Made by a program: the position numbers and the translations under genes. The notes beneath the pieces are model-generated. The model was not told the origin of the DNA. It ran no database searches and saw only the letters and a list, made by a program, of their open reading frames with translations. Source: Candidatus Heimdallarchaeota archaeon (GTDB lineage Archaea > Asgardarchaeota > Heimdallarchaeia > Heimdallarchaeales > Kariarchaeaceae). Taken from it: a DNA stretch of 16,627 nt. Below, piece by piece: positions 8,544 to 15,013 of this stretch (positions within the stretch are counted from its first letter, which is position 1; each line of letters begins with the position of its first letter). The DNA lies in the NCBI GenBank assembly GCA_029882335.1, contig JAOUKW010000040.1:1-16627 (forward strand), in the 5' to 3' direction.

Positions 8544-11043
8544 TATTATATTCTTTCGACACCTTTGCCAAAAATTCTTCTTGAAAATCTTCAATCATAC
8601 TAAGCCGATTAATTTGATTTGTTCCCTCAAAAATTTGTGTCAATCGAGTATCTCTAAATACCTTTTCTACCCGGTTATCATGTAACACTGCGTGATTACT
8701 AAGTAATGACATCGCTTTTTCTACCACACCCAAGGCAATATCAGTACAATAAAATTTACTCATTGCAGAATTACCTTGCCTAGGCACCCATGTACGAGCA
8801 TTATTCCAAATCAAAGATCGAATACTACTCGTTTCTGCAATCATTTGTGATATTTGAAGTTGAATTTCCTGATAATGAATTAATGGTATATCATTTAATT
8901 TGTACGAAGTAGCGAATTCTATGGCAATATCTGTTGCAGCTTGGGCGAATCCCACACCCATTGCTCCAACAGGGATCCTAGATAAATTCAATACTGCTCG
9001 ATTAAGTGCCCATCCCTTCCTCAATCCACCAATTACATGATCATCAGGTACAAAAACATTTTCCAAGACCAATTCTGCAGCATCAGATACTCTCATACCC
9101 ATCTTCAATTCAGTCCTAGCAACGCGATAACCTGCCATTGTATTTCGGATGAGAAAACAAGTCCATGATTCAATTCCTTCATCTTCCAAAGCCGCGAATA
9201 AGGTAACACTCTTTGCGATACCACCACCACTAATAAATATTTTAGTACCATTGAGTATCCACCCACCTTTTGATTTTCTAGCAATTACACCGGGTTTATA
9301 CTGTGCAGCACCATGACCTTCTTCCACATCAGAACCCCCATTTGGCTCGGTAATTGCATATGCAAAAATATGTGGTTTACCTTTTTTATTCTCTTTATAT
9401 GCAGGGATCATGAATTTACGGATTGCCTTAATATCACCGGATAATAAGATCGGAGCAACGCCTAGATGATGTGCATTTAGTAATAACATTAAACCTCCGC
9501 AACTTTTGGAGAATTCTTCTACTTTAAGAGAAAATCTCAGTGCACTTGAGAAACGATAAGCAAGTAGGGAGACACTACCCAGTGGTTTGGGTAATAAATC
9601 AGTTAAAAATCCGGATTTACCCGCAATCACCAATAGGTTTTGTAGATCTTCATTTAATTCACCAGGTTCTGGATGTGGTAAGACATCTAATTTCATTGAA
9701 ATTGGTGATAAATATGTCTCTGCGAATTTCCTACTCTTTCGTCGGAGTTTTTCTAGAGGCTTTGGTAATGATTTAGTTTCATATTCCCACATATCCATCG
9801 AGTTGTATTTTATCATCCAACGAGTAAGCCTTGAGATTGAGTTAAATGCGACCTTAGGGGATAATACATGAGATGAAGAGATAAATCCAGTAATTACAGG
9901 GGTTGATGATGGACTAAACGGTGTTGCATCTTGACCCAATTCTGATAACAAGAGTTGCAATTCCATTGGAGTACCATACATTAATTTTAATTGATGACAG
10001 TCTCGAACGATTTTTTCCAAACCAGTATCCTGCATATATCCCATACCTCCAAAAACCTGTAGACAAGAATTCGTTGCATCATGAATATGAGATTGAAGTT
10101 GAATTCTTGTAGAAATTACTCTTCTCAGAGAATCATGACTTAAGCCTTGAAGGGCTATCGATTGAAGAGAGGTTAATGCCTGTTGATAAGTAGCTTCGGC
10201 CGATGATAAGAGGATTTTAATCGCAGAATGATGATGTAAGAGATTTCCTCCTTGAGACCTTATAGATGCATAATTTCTTGCCATTTTCAATGCCCGATAG
10301 AGAGCTCCAGCGGCAAGAGCAATCATGACCATTTGTTGTATTTGAAAAAGAAGAGTGTAATTATTGGGTGTGGAATTTGACTCATACTTCTGGTCTGAAA
10401 CTTGGATAAGTCGAATTTTATAAGTGTTTAATTCATCAAATCCAAGTGAATGTGATTGTTTTTCCACTTCCAACTCATTTCTTTCGTATTTAATCCAGTT
10501 TACCCCATTGATGGTAATTTCAGGCAGTAATATCGAAGACCATGTATCTAATTCATGAAATATACAATAGGTATCTGGATTAGGTTGGAAATATGAATTC
10601 AATTCCTGAATATCAATAGTAGTCAAATTATTACTTAACAAATGTGCTAATGAAAATCTAGCCAAACCATAATGTCCCTGAAGTAATAGAAAAGTTCGCT
10701 CTGTAAAAGATTCATTTAATAATTGCTGCATATAATAAGAAATCGCAGTTTGGTGTAATGCCAATGCAAATGCAGTGTTTGTTTTAGATATTTCAATTAA
10801 CATTTGGATGCTGTACCAGCAGTTTAATCCATCCCCAGGATGAGTCCACATACTAGTTTTATCTTTGGCCAATGTATCAACAAAGCCCAATTCATGGGTC
10901 TTTACAATTAATTGTTCAAAATCTGATGATGACATTGGTAGTTCATGTCTAGAAACCATAGGTAATAGGTTGACTTCAATAAACGGGATTACTATATCAT
11001 TTATTATAGTTGTTAAATCATCCTGAGTAACTACATCCAACAT
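8539..11043 (-). CDS. Fused double acyl-CoA dehydrogenase, N-half degenerate, C-half catalytic
   Basis: This 834-aa protein is two acyl-CoA dehydrogenase (ACAD) modules in one chain, roughly twice the usual ~380-400 aa. The C-half (about 415-834) carries AYAITEPNGGSD (561-572), GWILNGTKIFISGG (594-607), MGMRVSDAAELVLENVFVP (648-666) and IFEGT (804-808), giving E806 as the candidate catalytic base. The N-half (1 to about 385) is ACAD-like at its C-terminal helical domain: NYASIRSQGG (257-266) and QVFGGMGYMQDTGLEKIVRD (329-348). It has Tyr356 where the catalytic Glu should be and no recognisable TEP-x-GSD or GxKxFI motif. Conversely, the C-half has lost the Arg/QFG motif (Y714; LND at 716-718) and the GGxGY motif (SNHAV at 782-786). 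This suggests one composite FAD site per chain. ACADs desaturate acyl-CoA and pass electrons to ETF. It is first in the operon with the ADC-like gene. The ATG at 11043 is leaderless-like. The substrate is unknown; steroid-type or branched acyl-CoA is possible by analogy only. Confidence 0.9.
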   Translation of the reverse strand: MLDVVTQDDLTTIINDIVIPFIEVNLLPMVSRHELPMSSSDFEQLIVKTHELGFVDTLAKDKTSMWTHPGDGLNCWYSIQMLIEISKTNTAFALALHQTAISYYMQQLLNESFTERTFLLLQGHYGLARFSLAHLLSNNLTTIDIQELNSYFQPNPDTYCIFHELDTWSSILLPEITINGVNWIKYERNELEVEKQSHSLGFDELNTYKIRLIQVSDQKYESNSTPNNYTLLFQIQQMVMIALAAGALYRALKMARNYASIRSQGGNLLHHHSAIKILLSSAEATYQQALTSLQSIALQGLSHDSLRRVISTRIQLQSHIHDATNSCLQVFGGMGYMQDTGLEKIVRDCHQLKLMYGTPMELQLLLSELGQDATPFSPSSTPVITGFISSSHVLSPKVAFNSISRLTRWMIKYNSMDMWEYETKSLPKPLEKLRRKSRKFAETYLSPISMKLDVLPHPEPGELNEDLQNLLVIAGKSGFLTDLLPKPLGSVSLLAYRFSSALRFSLKVEEFSKSCGGLMLLLNAHHLGVAPILLSGDIKAIRKFMIPAYKENKKGKPHIFAYAITEPNGGSDVEEGHGAAQYKPGVIARKSKGGWILNGTKIFISGGGIAKSVTLFAALEDEGIESWTCFLIRNTMAGYRVARTELKMGMRVSDAAELVLENVFVPDDHVIGGLRKGWALNRAVLNLSRIPVGAMGVGFAQAATDIAIEFATSYKLNDIPLIHYQEIQLQISQMIAETSSIRSLIWNNARTWVPRQGNSAMSKFYCTDIALGVVEKAMSLLSNHAVLHDNRVEKVFRDTRLTQIFEGTNQINRLSMIEDFQEEFLAKVSKEYNR

Positions 11044-11060
11044 AGATCAACTCTAGATCA

Positions 11061-11074
11061 TAAATTTATTAAAA
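11061..11074 (-). promoter_or_regulatory. TATA-like box of the acyl-CoA dehydrogenase operon
   Basis: Read on the minus strand this is TTTTAATAAATTTA, centred about 25 nt before the ATG at 11043. No Shine-Dalgarno sequence precedes the ATG, so a leaderless transcript is likely. In such AT-rich DNA the exact box is uncertain. Confidence 0.4.
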
Positions 11075-11215
11075 TTCAGCAAATAGAAGTTATACTTTGC
11101 TATAATTTTATGGTTATTTATACAAATATAGATAAATAATCAAGAAATTAAAATCGATATTTACTCTAAAGTAGTATTAAAATGACTGAGAAATGCAAGA
11201 TCCATTAATTATATA

Positions 11216-11231
11216 GATATCAGGTGATATC
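11216..11231. promoter_or_regulatory. 16-bp dyad, candidate operator
   Basis: GATATCA-GG-TGATATC is a perfect inverted repeat with 7-bp arms around a 2-nt centre. It lies about 172 nt from the dehydrogenase start and 171 nt from the membrane-protein start, almost exactly between the two divergent genes. The size suits a dimeric helix-turn-helix regulator. There is no T-run after it, so it is not an obvious terminator. Confidence 0.4.
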
Positions 11232-11370
11232 ATAATAAAATATCAAGTTCTCCAATTTAAATTCAAATAATGAAAGTTTTAGTGCTCCAATAAAAAATAT
11301 AAATTAATGGTTATATATTGTAAATTATAAAATAATAAATAATCGATAATACAATTGATAGTGTAATTTC

Positions 11371-11380
11371 TTATATTTAT
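11371..11380 (+). promoter_or_regulatory. TATA-like box of the membrane/longin operon
   Basis: TTATATTTAT lies 23-32 nt before ATG 11403, the spacing expected for an archaeal TATA box driving a leaderless transcript. Confidence 0.45.
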
Positions 11381-11402
11381 GTTTGATCTATATTGAAATT
11401 GA

Positions 11403-11852
11403 ATGAATACATTAGATTCAAATCATCAGTATTTTAGTAAATTATCTTATTTCATTTTTATTGGATATTTGGCATTATCATTTGTTACATATTTTCTTAT
11501 TGTTTATTTTGATTGGGCAAATGATCTATTTGATCAAACCGAATTAATCATAAAAATTAATGCTGTTTGGTTTAGTCTTGGTATTGTTAGTTATGGCATA
11601 TTTGCTTTAAGAAGAAATCTAAAAAGAGCAAAATTATCCGACCTTGAATTGAAATTAGATACTCAATTCCTGATAGTTGTTGCATTCTTATTTTTTGGTA
11701 TAAAACAAATAATCGACCTATTACTACTCATGTTTAAAAATCTCGAAGAACAGGAGGTTTTTGCACTTAACAATACAGGAAAAGTACTTGAATTTGGTGG
11801 ATTTATGGCAGGATTATTATCAATTTATCTAGGAAGGAGAAAAAACTCGTGA
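11403..11852 (+). CDS. Small membrane protein with four hydrophobic segments
   Basis: I do not recognise the family of this 149-aa protein. Three clear membrane helices lie at about residues 14-36, 48-69 and 88-110, with a weaker one at 128-144. The first two are separated by a short acidic loop (DWANDLFDQTE); the loop between helices 2 and 3 is strongly basic (RRNLKRAKLSD), so by the positive-inside rule it should be cytoplasmic, and the C-terminus GRRKNS is also basic. The stop codon overlaps the GTG start of the next gene by 4 nt, and that gene's ribosome binding site lies inside this one, so the two are co-translated and probably act together: a membrane anchor plus a soluble longin-like protein. 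A TATA-like TTATATTTAT sits 23-32 nt before the ATG, and there is no Shine-Dalgarno sequence, consistent with leaderless initiation. Confidence 0.75.
   Translation: MNTLDSNHQYFSKLSYFIFIGYLALSFVTYFLIVYFDWANDLFDQTELIIKINAVWFSLGIVSYGIFALRRNLKRAKLSDLELKLDTQFLIVVAFLFFGIKQIIDLLLLMFKNLEEQEVFALNNTGKVLEFGGFMAGLLSIYLGRRKNS
11834..11840 (+). promoter_or_regulatory. Shine-Dalgarno sequence of the longin-like gene
   Basis: AAGGAGA ends 8 nt before GTG 11849 and lies inside the end of the membrane-protein gene. It fixes the GTG start and indicates translational coupling. Confidence 0.7.
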
Positions 11853-12784
11853 GCTTTTTTGCCATTCTATCCCAATTTGGGACACCGAAAATTCTTGTAG
11901 AAGTAGGTAATAATATATCAAAAGATCCAATGTTATTATCCGCATTATTTGAGGCAATGAATAGCTTTTCAAGAGAAGTAGCTGATTCACCCCTTCAAAT
12001 CATGCAAACCAAGGGATTCAAAGTACAGTTTAAGCAAATGGAGGATAATTATTTTTTAATTGTAGGTAGTGATATTACAGTATCAGGACTTCAAAATATG
12101 ATGAACCAGATATATAGAATCATTACTGATGGATTGAATTATGGAGCAGATACCACACTTATAGAGGAAACAATCCGGAACCTTTTGATCGACTATGATA
12201 AGAATATGACAAAGGAAAAGGATAAGGAGATTAACATAGACCCTCGTACCATCCACGCATTTTCAAATATTAACAATGACTATATTCAAATTATCTACTG
12301 GGGAATACTCACCAATACCCACTTCAAATACCCAAAGACAGATTCTCATGAAGTAAATGAATATATAACAATTATTGGTGATTTTTTAAACCTTATTTTT
12401 TGTTCACCCCTGGACCAATCATGTACTCATTTCATAACCTTAAACTCCTCTAAAGAGAAATTTGAAACGAATTATACCCAGGTTAAGGATCTGATAAGAA
12501 AAACAGATATCCTAGATAATTTAATAAAACTAACTAAAAAACAAAAATTAAATGAGTTAAAGATAAGTATTCAATCATTAGTAGATACAATCTCCGCGTT
12601 TACCAATGTTGTAAGTGCTTATAATGGGAATGAAATAGAGAGGCAAAAGATAGACCAACTTAGGTATCTTAATGGAATTGAATTGGAACATTATATGATG
12701 ATCAGACTAAAAAGAATTTCCCCTCACATTTATGAACAACTAAAACAAAACACAACCAATCTAGAATGGGTAAATCAATGGTGA
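11849..12784 (+). CDS. Longin-like N-terminal domain protein with unknown C-terminal region
   Basis: In this 311-aa soluble protein, residues 1-95 have the order of a longin-type fold: a first strand (FFAILSQFG), a second strand (PKILVEVG), a long helix (LLSALFEAMNSFSREV, 29-44), strands at 55-62 (GFKVQFKQ) and 67-73 (YFLIVGS), and a second helix (78-96). This pattern recalls the many longin/roadblock-like proteins of Asgard archaea, whose eukaryotic relatives regulate small GTPases and vesicle traffic. The assignment is by pattern only. Residues 100-311 are mostly helical, with a possible coiled coil at 205-240, and are unrecognised. The start is GTG, overlapping the upstream TGA, with AAGGAGA 8 nt before it; this fixes the start. 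Co-translation with a membrane protein suggests membrane recruitment. It converges on the secreted-protein gene 105 nt away. Confidence 0.7.
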   Translation: MSFFAILSQFGTPKILVEVGNNISKDPMLLSALFEAMNSFSREVADSPLQIMQTKGFKVQFKQMEDNYFLIVGSDITVSGLQNMMNQIYRIITDGLNYGADTTLIEETIRNLLIDYDKNMTKEKDKEINIDPRTIHAFSNINNDYIQIIYWGILTNTHFKYPKTDSHEVNEYITIIGDFLNLIFCSPLDQSCTHFITLNSSKEKFETNYTQVKDLIRKTDILDNLIKLTKKQKLNELKISIQSLVDTISAFTNVVSAYNGNEIERQKIDQLRYLNGIELEHYMMIRLKRISPHIYEQLKQNTTNLEWVNQW

Positions 12785-12889
12785 ACCATAATCAAGAATC
12801 TATCTTCATTGGAAAGGATAATCTGTAAACAGGAATAGTTAATAATCTTTTGGAATGTTGTAAGTTCATATAAATTCGATCATAGATGA

Positions 12890-13393
12890 TTAATTAATAA
12901 ATAAAAGAGGATCACCACCTCGCTGACCACCACCAGGAGGATCGAATAAAAGGTATGTTACTCCTCTTTGAGTACCATCAACTTTGGTAAAGAATTCAAT
13001 GTATAAATCATACCAACCGGGTTCTATTGCATGATTTAGCATGATGATTTCTACCTTACAATATTGTTTGTCAAAAAATTCTTGTATTTTATGATTAAAA
13101 TCAAAACCTGAAGGTAGGATTAAATCAATTGTTAATCGGATATCATATCCTTGATCAGATTGATATTTAAAACTGAATTCAACATCAGCGACAACATCAT
13201 CTTCTTCTCCATCCAAATCCCAGTCAGTGTAATATGCATTGAGAATAGTAACACCTTCTGGATTTCTTCCTTGATCGTCATTATTATCGTTTTTCTGATT
13301 ATTGGGGGCAGAGATACCACCAATAATTGGAAAGAATAATAATAGAAATAGTAGTGTAAAATTTATTAACATCCGTATATAACGCAAATTCAT
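12890..13393 (-). CDS. Small secreted protein with acidic DxDxDGxxDD loop
   Basis: I do not recognise the family of this 167-aa protein. A clear signal peptide is present: basic MNLRYIR, hydrophobic core at about 9-25, likely cleavage after ISA (residue 29). An Asn/Asp-rich linker (30-45) follows, then DWDLDGEEDD (57-66), which resembles a Ca2+-binding loop of the dockerin or thrombospondin-3 type, at the turn between two strands (TILNAYYTD and VVADVEFSF). The remainder is a single beta-rich domain to about residue 150. The tail DPPGGGQRGGDPLLFIN is Gly/Pro-rich and ends in a short hydrophobic patch too small for a membrane anchor. The mature protein should be outside the cell; calcium binding is an inference. 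A strong TATA-like box lies about 26-37 nt upstream of the ATG. Confidence 0.8.
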   Translation of the reverse strand: MNLRYIRMLINFTLLFLLLFFPIIGGISAPNNQKNDNNDDQGRNPEGVTILNAYYTDWDLDGEEDDVVADVEFSFKYQSDQGYDIRLTIDLILPSGFDFNHKIQEFFDKQYCKVEIIMLNHAIEPGWYDLYIEFFTKVDGTQRGVTYLLFDPPGGGQRGGDPLLFIN

Positions 13394-13418
13394 TAGTATA
13401 TAATATTATGTAGAATAG

Positions 13419-13430
13419 TATATAAAATTT
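13419..13430 (-). promoter_or_regulatory. TATA-like box of the secreted-protein gene
   Basis: Read on the minus strand this is AAATTTTATATA, centred about 31 nt before the ATG at 13393, consistent with transcription starting within a few bases of the start codon. It is one of the better-defined boxes in the window. Confidence 0.5.
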
Positions 13431-13504
13431 GTGTAGAGCAAAAATAAAATTTCAAAACAAAAGTAATTTTTTGGGATTTTTTCAATTAAATAATGAATTT
13501 ACTT

Positions 13505-13520
13505 GTTGTTATTCCCAATT
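13505..13520 (+). repeat. TTCCCA repeat, copy 1 (partial)
   Basis: TTGTTATTCCCAATTT-like copy. It shares the TTGT...ATTCCCA core with copies 2 and 3 but lacks two bases between TTGT and the core, and lacks the preceding T-run. Confidence 0.35.
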
Positions 13521-13580
13521 TAAATAACCACATAATAAAGATATTGTCCAAGTATAAACATACAATTAATTATTAATCAA

Positions 13581-13600
13581 ATTTTTTGTATAGTTCCCAA
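13581..13600 (+). repeat. TTCCCA repeat, copy 2
   Basis: ATTTTTTGTATAGTTCCCAA. It matches copy 3 at 17 of 20 positions, with two internal differences and one at the last base. Confidence 0.5.
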
Positions 13601-13743
13601 TACTTCCAATCATTTCTAATTATTAGTAACACTATTTAATTATTTAATAGAAATTAAATTAATCAGCACATAATGTAATGACTTTAATCAACCCAATACA
13701 TTAGTTTTTCCATATTTGAAATATTTCTTAAAATTATTAGTAT

Positions 13744-13763
13744 ATTTTTTGTATTATTCCCAC
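13744..13763 (+). repeat. TTCCCA repeat, copy 3
   Basis: ATTTTTTGTATTATTCCCAC. It lies directly before the TATA-like box of the GAF-like gene, about 43 nt before its ATG, where an activator or BRE-adjacent element could sit. Confidence 0.5.
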
Positions 13764-13805
13764 AATATTTATTAATATCTAATGCCATAATAGATAAGTG
13801 TTACA

Positions 13806-14273
13806 ATGCTAGAATTATCAGCACCACCAAGAAAAGGAGGAAACCTGCATTTGTTCAGTGAATTTAGTTGTATTAATAGAGATGAGCTAAAAGAAAACAT
13901 GAAACAAACATTAAACACTATTTCAAAGATTCTACCCATTAAAAATGCTGCAATAAACCTTTACAAGAATGTAATTTCACAGGAAATCCACACATACCTA
14001 ACCAGTAATCCAAGATTATCAGATGAGGAAAGAAAGGAAACTTTAAATCAATTTTTTAATGAATTAATGAAAAAACAAAGCACCATAGCAATTTCAAATA
14101 CAGATCTGGATGGCAATACAAACTATCAATACCTACCTATTGTAACCAATGACAAAAATTACGGTTTTATTGTTTATCAGATCATACAAGGGAATAAAAT
14201 AAACCCCAAGGACGAATTACTAATTTCTCGCTATATATCTAAAAAATTAGAATTTTGCTTTAAACAAAAATAA
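13806..14273 (+). CDS. GAF-like stand-alone domain protein
   Basis: This 155-aa, cytoplasmic protein is small and single-domain. The order helix (26-43), strand (47-54, AAINLYKN), strand (57-65), helix (71-89), strand (92-98), strand (106-113, YQYLPIVTN), strand (118-126, YGFIVYQII) and C-terminal helix (133-153) matches a GAF-type fold. In GAF domains the motif LP-[IL]-x-x-x-x-x-x-GF-[IL]-V-x precedes a last helix like ISRYISKKLEF. No catalytic residues or Cys/His metal cluster are visible, so a ligand- or partner-binding sensor role is the best guess. It lies 131 nt upstream of the winged-helix regulator on the same strand; the regulator has its own TATA-like box, so they are probably separate units. 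There is no Shine-Dalgarno sequence before ATG 13806. The GAF assignment is made by eye and is moderate at best. Confidence 0.6.
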   Translation: MLELSAPPRKGGNLHLFSEFSCINRDELKENMKQTLNTISKILPIKNAAINLYKNVISQEIHTYLTSNPRLSDEERKETLNQFFNELMKKQSTIAISNTDLDGNTNYQYLPIVTNDKNYGFIVYQIIQGNKINPKDELLISRYISKKLEFCFKQK

Positions 14274-14347
14274 GACTTATCACATAACCGGGAAATCTAT
14301 AAATTTTTCACCACAATTCTTAAATAATTTCCCCACAAATACACATG

Positions 14348-14358
14348 TTTATATAAAA
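14348..14358 (+). promoter_or_regulatory. TATA-like box of the winged-helix regulator gene
   Basis: TTTATATAAAA lies 33 nt before the GGAGGA Shine-Dalgarno sequence and 47 nt before the TTG start, giving a short leader that includes the Shine-Dalgarno sequence. This supports transcription separate from the GAF-like gene. Confidence 0.55.
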
Positions 14359-14390
14359 TAATGCATAACTATATAGATGCAGAAGATAAT

Positions 14391-14396
14391 GGAGGA
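14391..14396 (+). promoter_or_regulatory. Strong Shine-Dalgarno sequence deciding a TTG start
   Basis: GGAGGA ends 8 nt before TTG 14405. The only nearby ATG (14389) is in another frame and stops after eight codons, so this site supports the TTG as the regulator's start. Confidence 0.7.
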
Positions 14397-14404
14397 ACGG
14401 ATCA

Positions 14405-15013
14405 TTGGAATTTAAAGATATACAACAAAAAATAATTGTATCACTACTAGAAAATCCACTCAAATCACTTAAAGAGTTATCTGAAAATGTTAGTCTATCA
14501 GTCCCAACTCTCAAAAAACGATTGCAGGAAATGTATGATGATAAAATTATTATTGCTATTAATGCTCACCCCAAAGTAGAGGAATTAGGTTTAAAACGCG
14601 TTCATGTCATCTCAACTATCAAAAATAAAAATTATTTGAAAATCTTTGAAAAAGCATGTGACTTACACCCTTATACTCGATATAGATCTACTGCAATAGG
14701 TACCACATTTAACTGCTACAGTCAATTTGAAATTCCAGACAATGAAACTGCACTAGACTTATTGGAACTTTACTTCCAAAAACTCTACCAACTAAATATT
14801 ATCTTGGATTATAAAATCTACAAAGGAGATGGATTCACATATCACATCTATCCAAATCTATCAAAATATAATCCTGATGATGGTTGGATGTTCGATTGGG
14901 ATTCTTGGAATACTACATTAATAAATGCAAGAGACACGTTAAGTGTTAAAGTTCAAACAGCAATGGCTGAAAAAAATAAAAAAAAATTGATCCAACCGAG
15001 TTCACCCCATTAA
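14405..15013 (+). CDS. AsnC/Lrp-like winged-helix regulator, N-terminal part (split gene)
   Basis: Residues 5-50 form an AsnC-type winged helix: helix IQQKIIVSLLENP, helix SLKELSENV and recognition helix SVPTLKKRLQEMYDDKII. It is followed by the wing-to-domain link INAHPKVEELGLKRVHV and a RAM-like alpha/beta region (65-142). The start is TTG: the frame has a stop at 14387 and no ATG, and a strong GGAGGA Shine-Dalgarno sequence (14391-14396) lies 8 nt before it. The ORF ends 27 nt after an A9 run, with a tail (LIQPSSPH) that looks out of frame. A -1 shift at that run continues directly into a second winged helix in frame +1, giving one 380-aa protein. The visible gene is therefore probably the front half of a two-HTH regulator, either broken, mis-sequenced or joined by frameshifting. 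Likely DNA-binding; the target genes are unknown. Confidence 0.8.
   Translation: MEFKDIQQKIIVSLLENPLKSLKELSENVSLSVPTLKKRLQEMYDDKIIIAINAHPKVEELGLKRVHVISTIKNKNYLKIFEKACDLHPYTRYRSTAIGTTFNCYSQFEIPDNETALDLLELYFQKLYQLNIILDYKIYKGDGFTYHIYPNLSKYNPDDGWMFDWDSWNTTLINARDTLSVKVQTAMAEKNKKKLIQPSSPH
14970..14989 (+). other. Frame-break site: A7-T-A9 run inside the regulator gene
   Basis: Seven A (14970-14976), a T, then nine A (14978-14986) are followed by TTG. In the upstream frame the A9 is read as three Lys codons, so it contains the A-AAA-AAA heptamer on which -1 ribosomal or transcriptional slippage is known in other systems. Slipping back one base turns LIQPSSPH-stop into IDPTEFTPLRF and restores a long open frame. 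A weak hairpin (ATATC/GATAT with a CTAA loop, about 15020-15033) lies some 35 nt downstream. A one-base loss in the homopolymer, biological or from sequencing, would look identical. Confidence 0.7.

Larger units (their letters stand above)
11044..11402. other. Divergent intergenic region between the acyl-CoA dehydrogenase and membrane-protein genes
   Basis: This 359-nt, very AT-rich stretch has no credible ORF or RNA gene. It should hold both promoters: TATA-like boxes near each end (about 11061-11074 on the minus strand, 11371-11380 on the plus strand). It also contains a perfect 16-bp dyad near its middle (11216-11231), a direct repeat AGTTCTCCAAT / AGTGCTCCAAT (11246-11256 and 11281-11291), and a direct repeat TAGATCA at 11043-11049 and 11054-11060, 11 nt apart and touching the start of the dehydrogenase gene. 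Confidence 0.6.
13394..13805. other. Divergent intergenic region between the secreted-protein and GAF-like genes
   Basis: This 412-nt, extremely AT-rich stretch has no credible ORF. It contains the TATA-like box of the secreted-protein gene at its left end, a TATA-like AATATTTATTAATAT (13764-13778) before the GAF-like gene, and three copies of a TTCCCA-containing repeat. No RNA gene is visible. Confidence 0.6.

Noticed and set aside
8523..8594. Extended start of the ADC-like gene at 8594, overlapping the dehydrogenase gene by 56 nt
   Set aside because: The added residues are out-of-frame coding sequence of the upstream gene, and nearer starts (GTG 8531 with a Shine-Dalgarno sequence, ATG 8522) fit the family's length.
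9540..10112. Plus-strand open frames opposite the acyl-CoA dehydrogenase gene
   Set aside because: They are shadows of a clearly recognisable coding frame and show no family motif of their own.
13394..13805. CRISPR-like or origin-type array from the TTCCCA repeats
   Set aside because: There are only three imperfect copies with unequal spacing and no cas genes or replication genes; an operator cluster is the more modest reading.
14290..14312. T-rich stretch after the GAF-like gene as a terminator
   Set aside because: A run of five T in very AT-rich DNA without a preceding stem cannot be distinguished from background.
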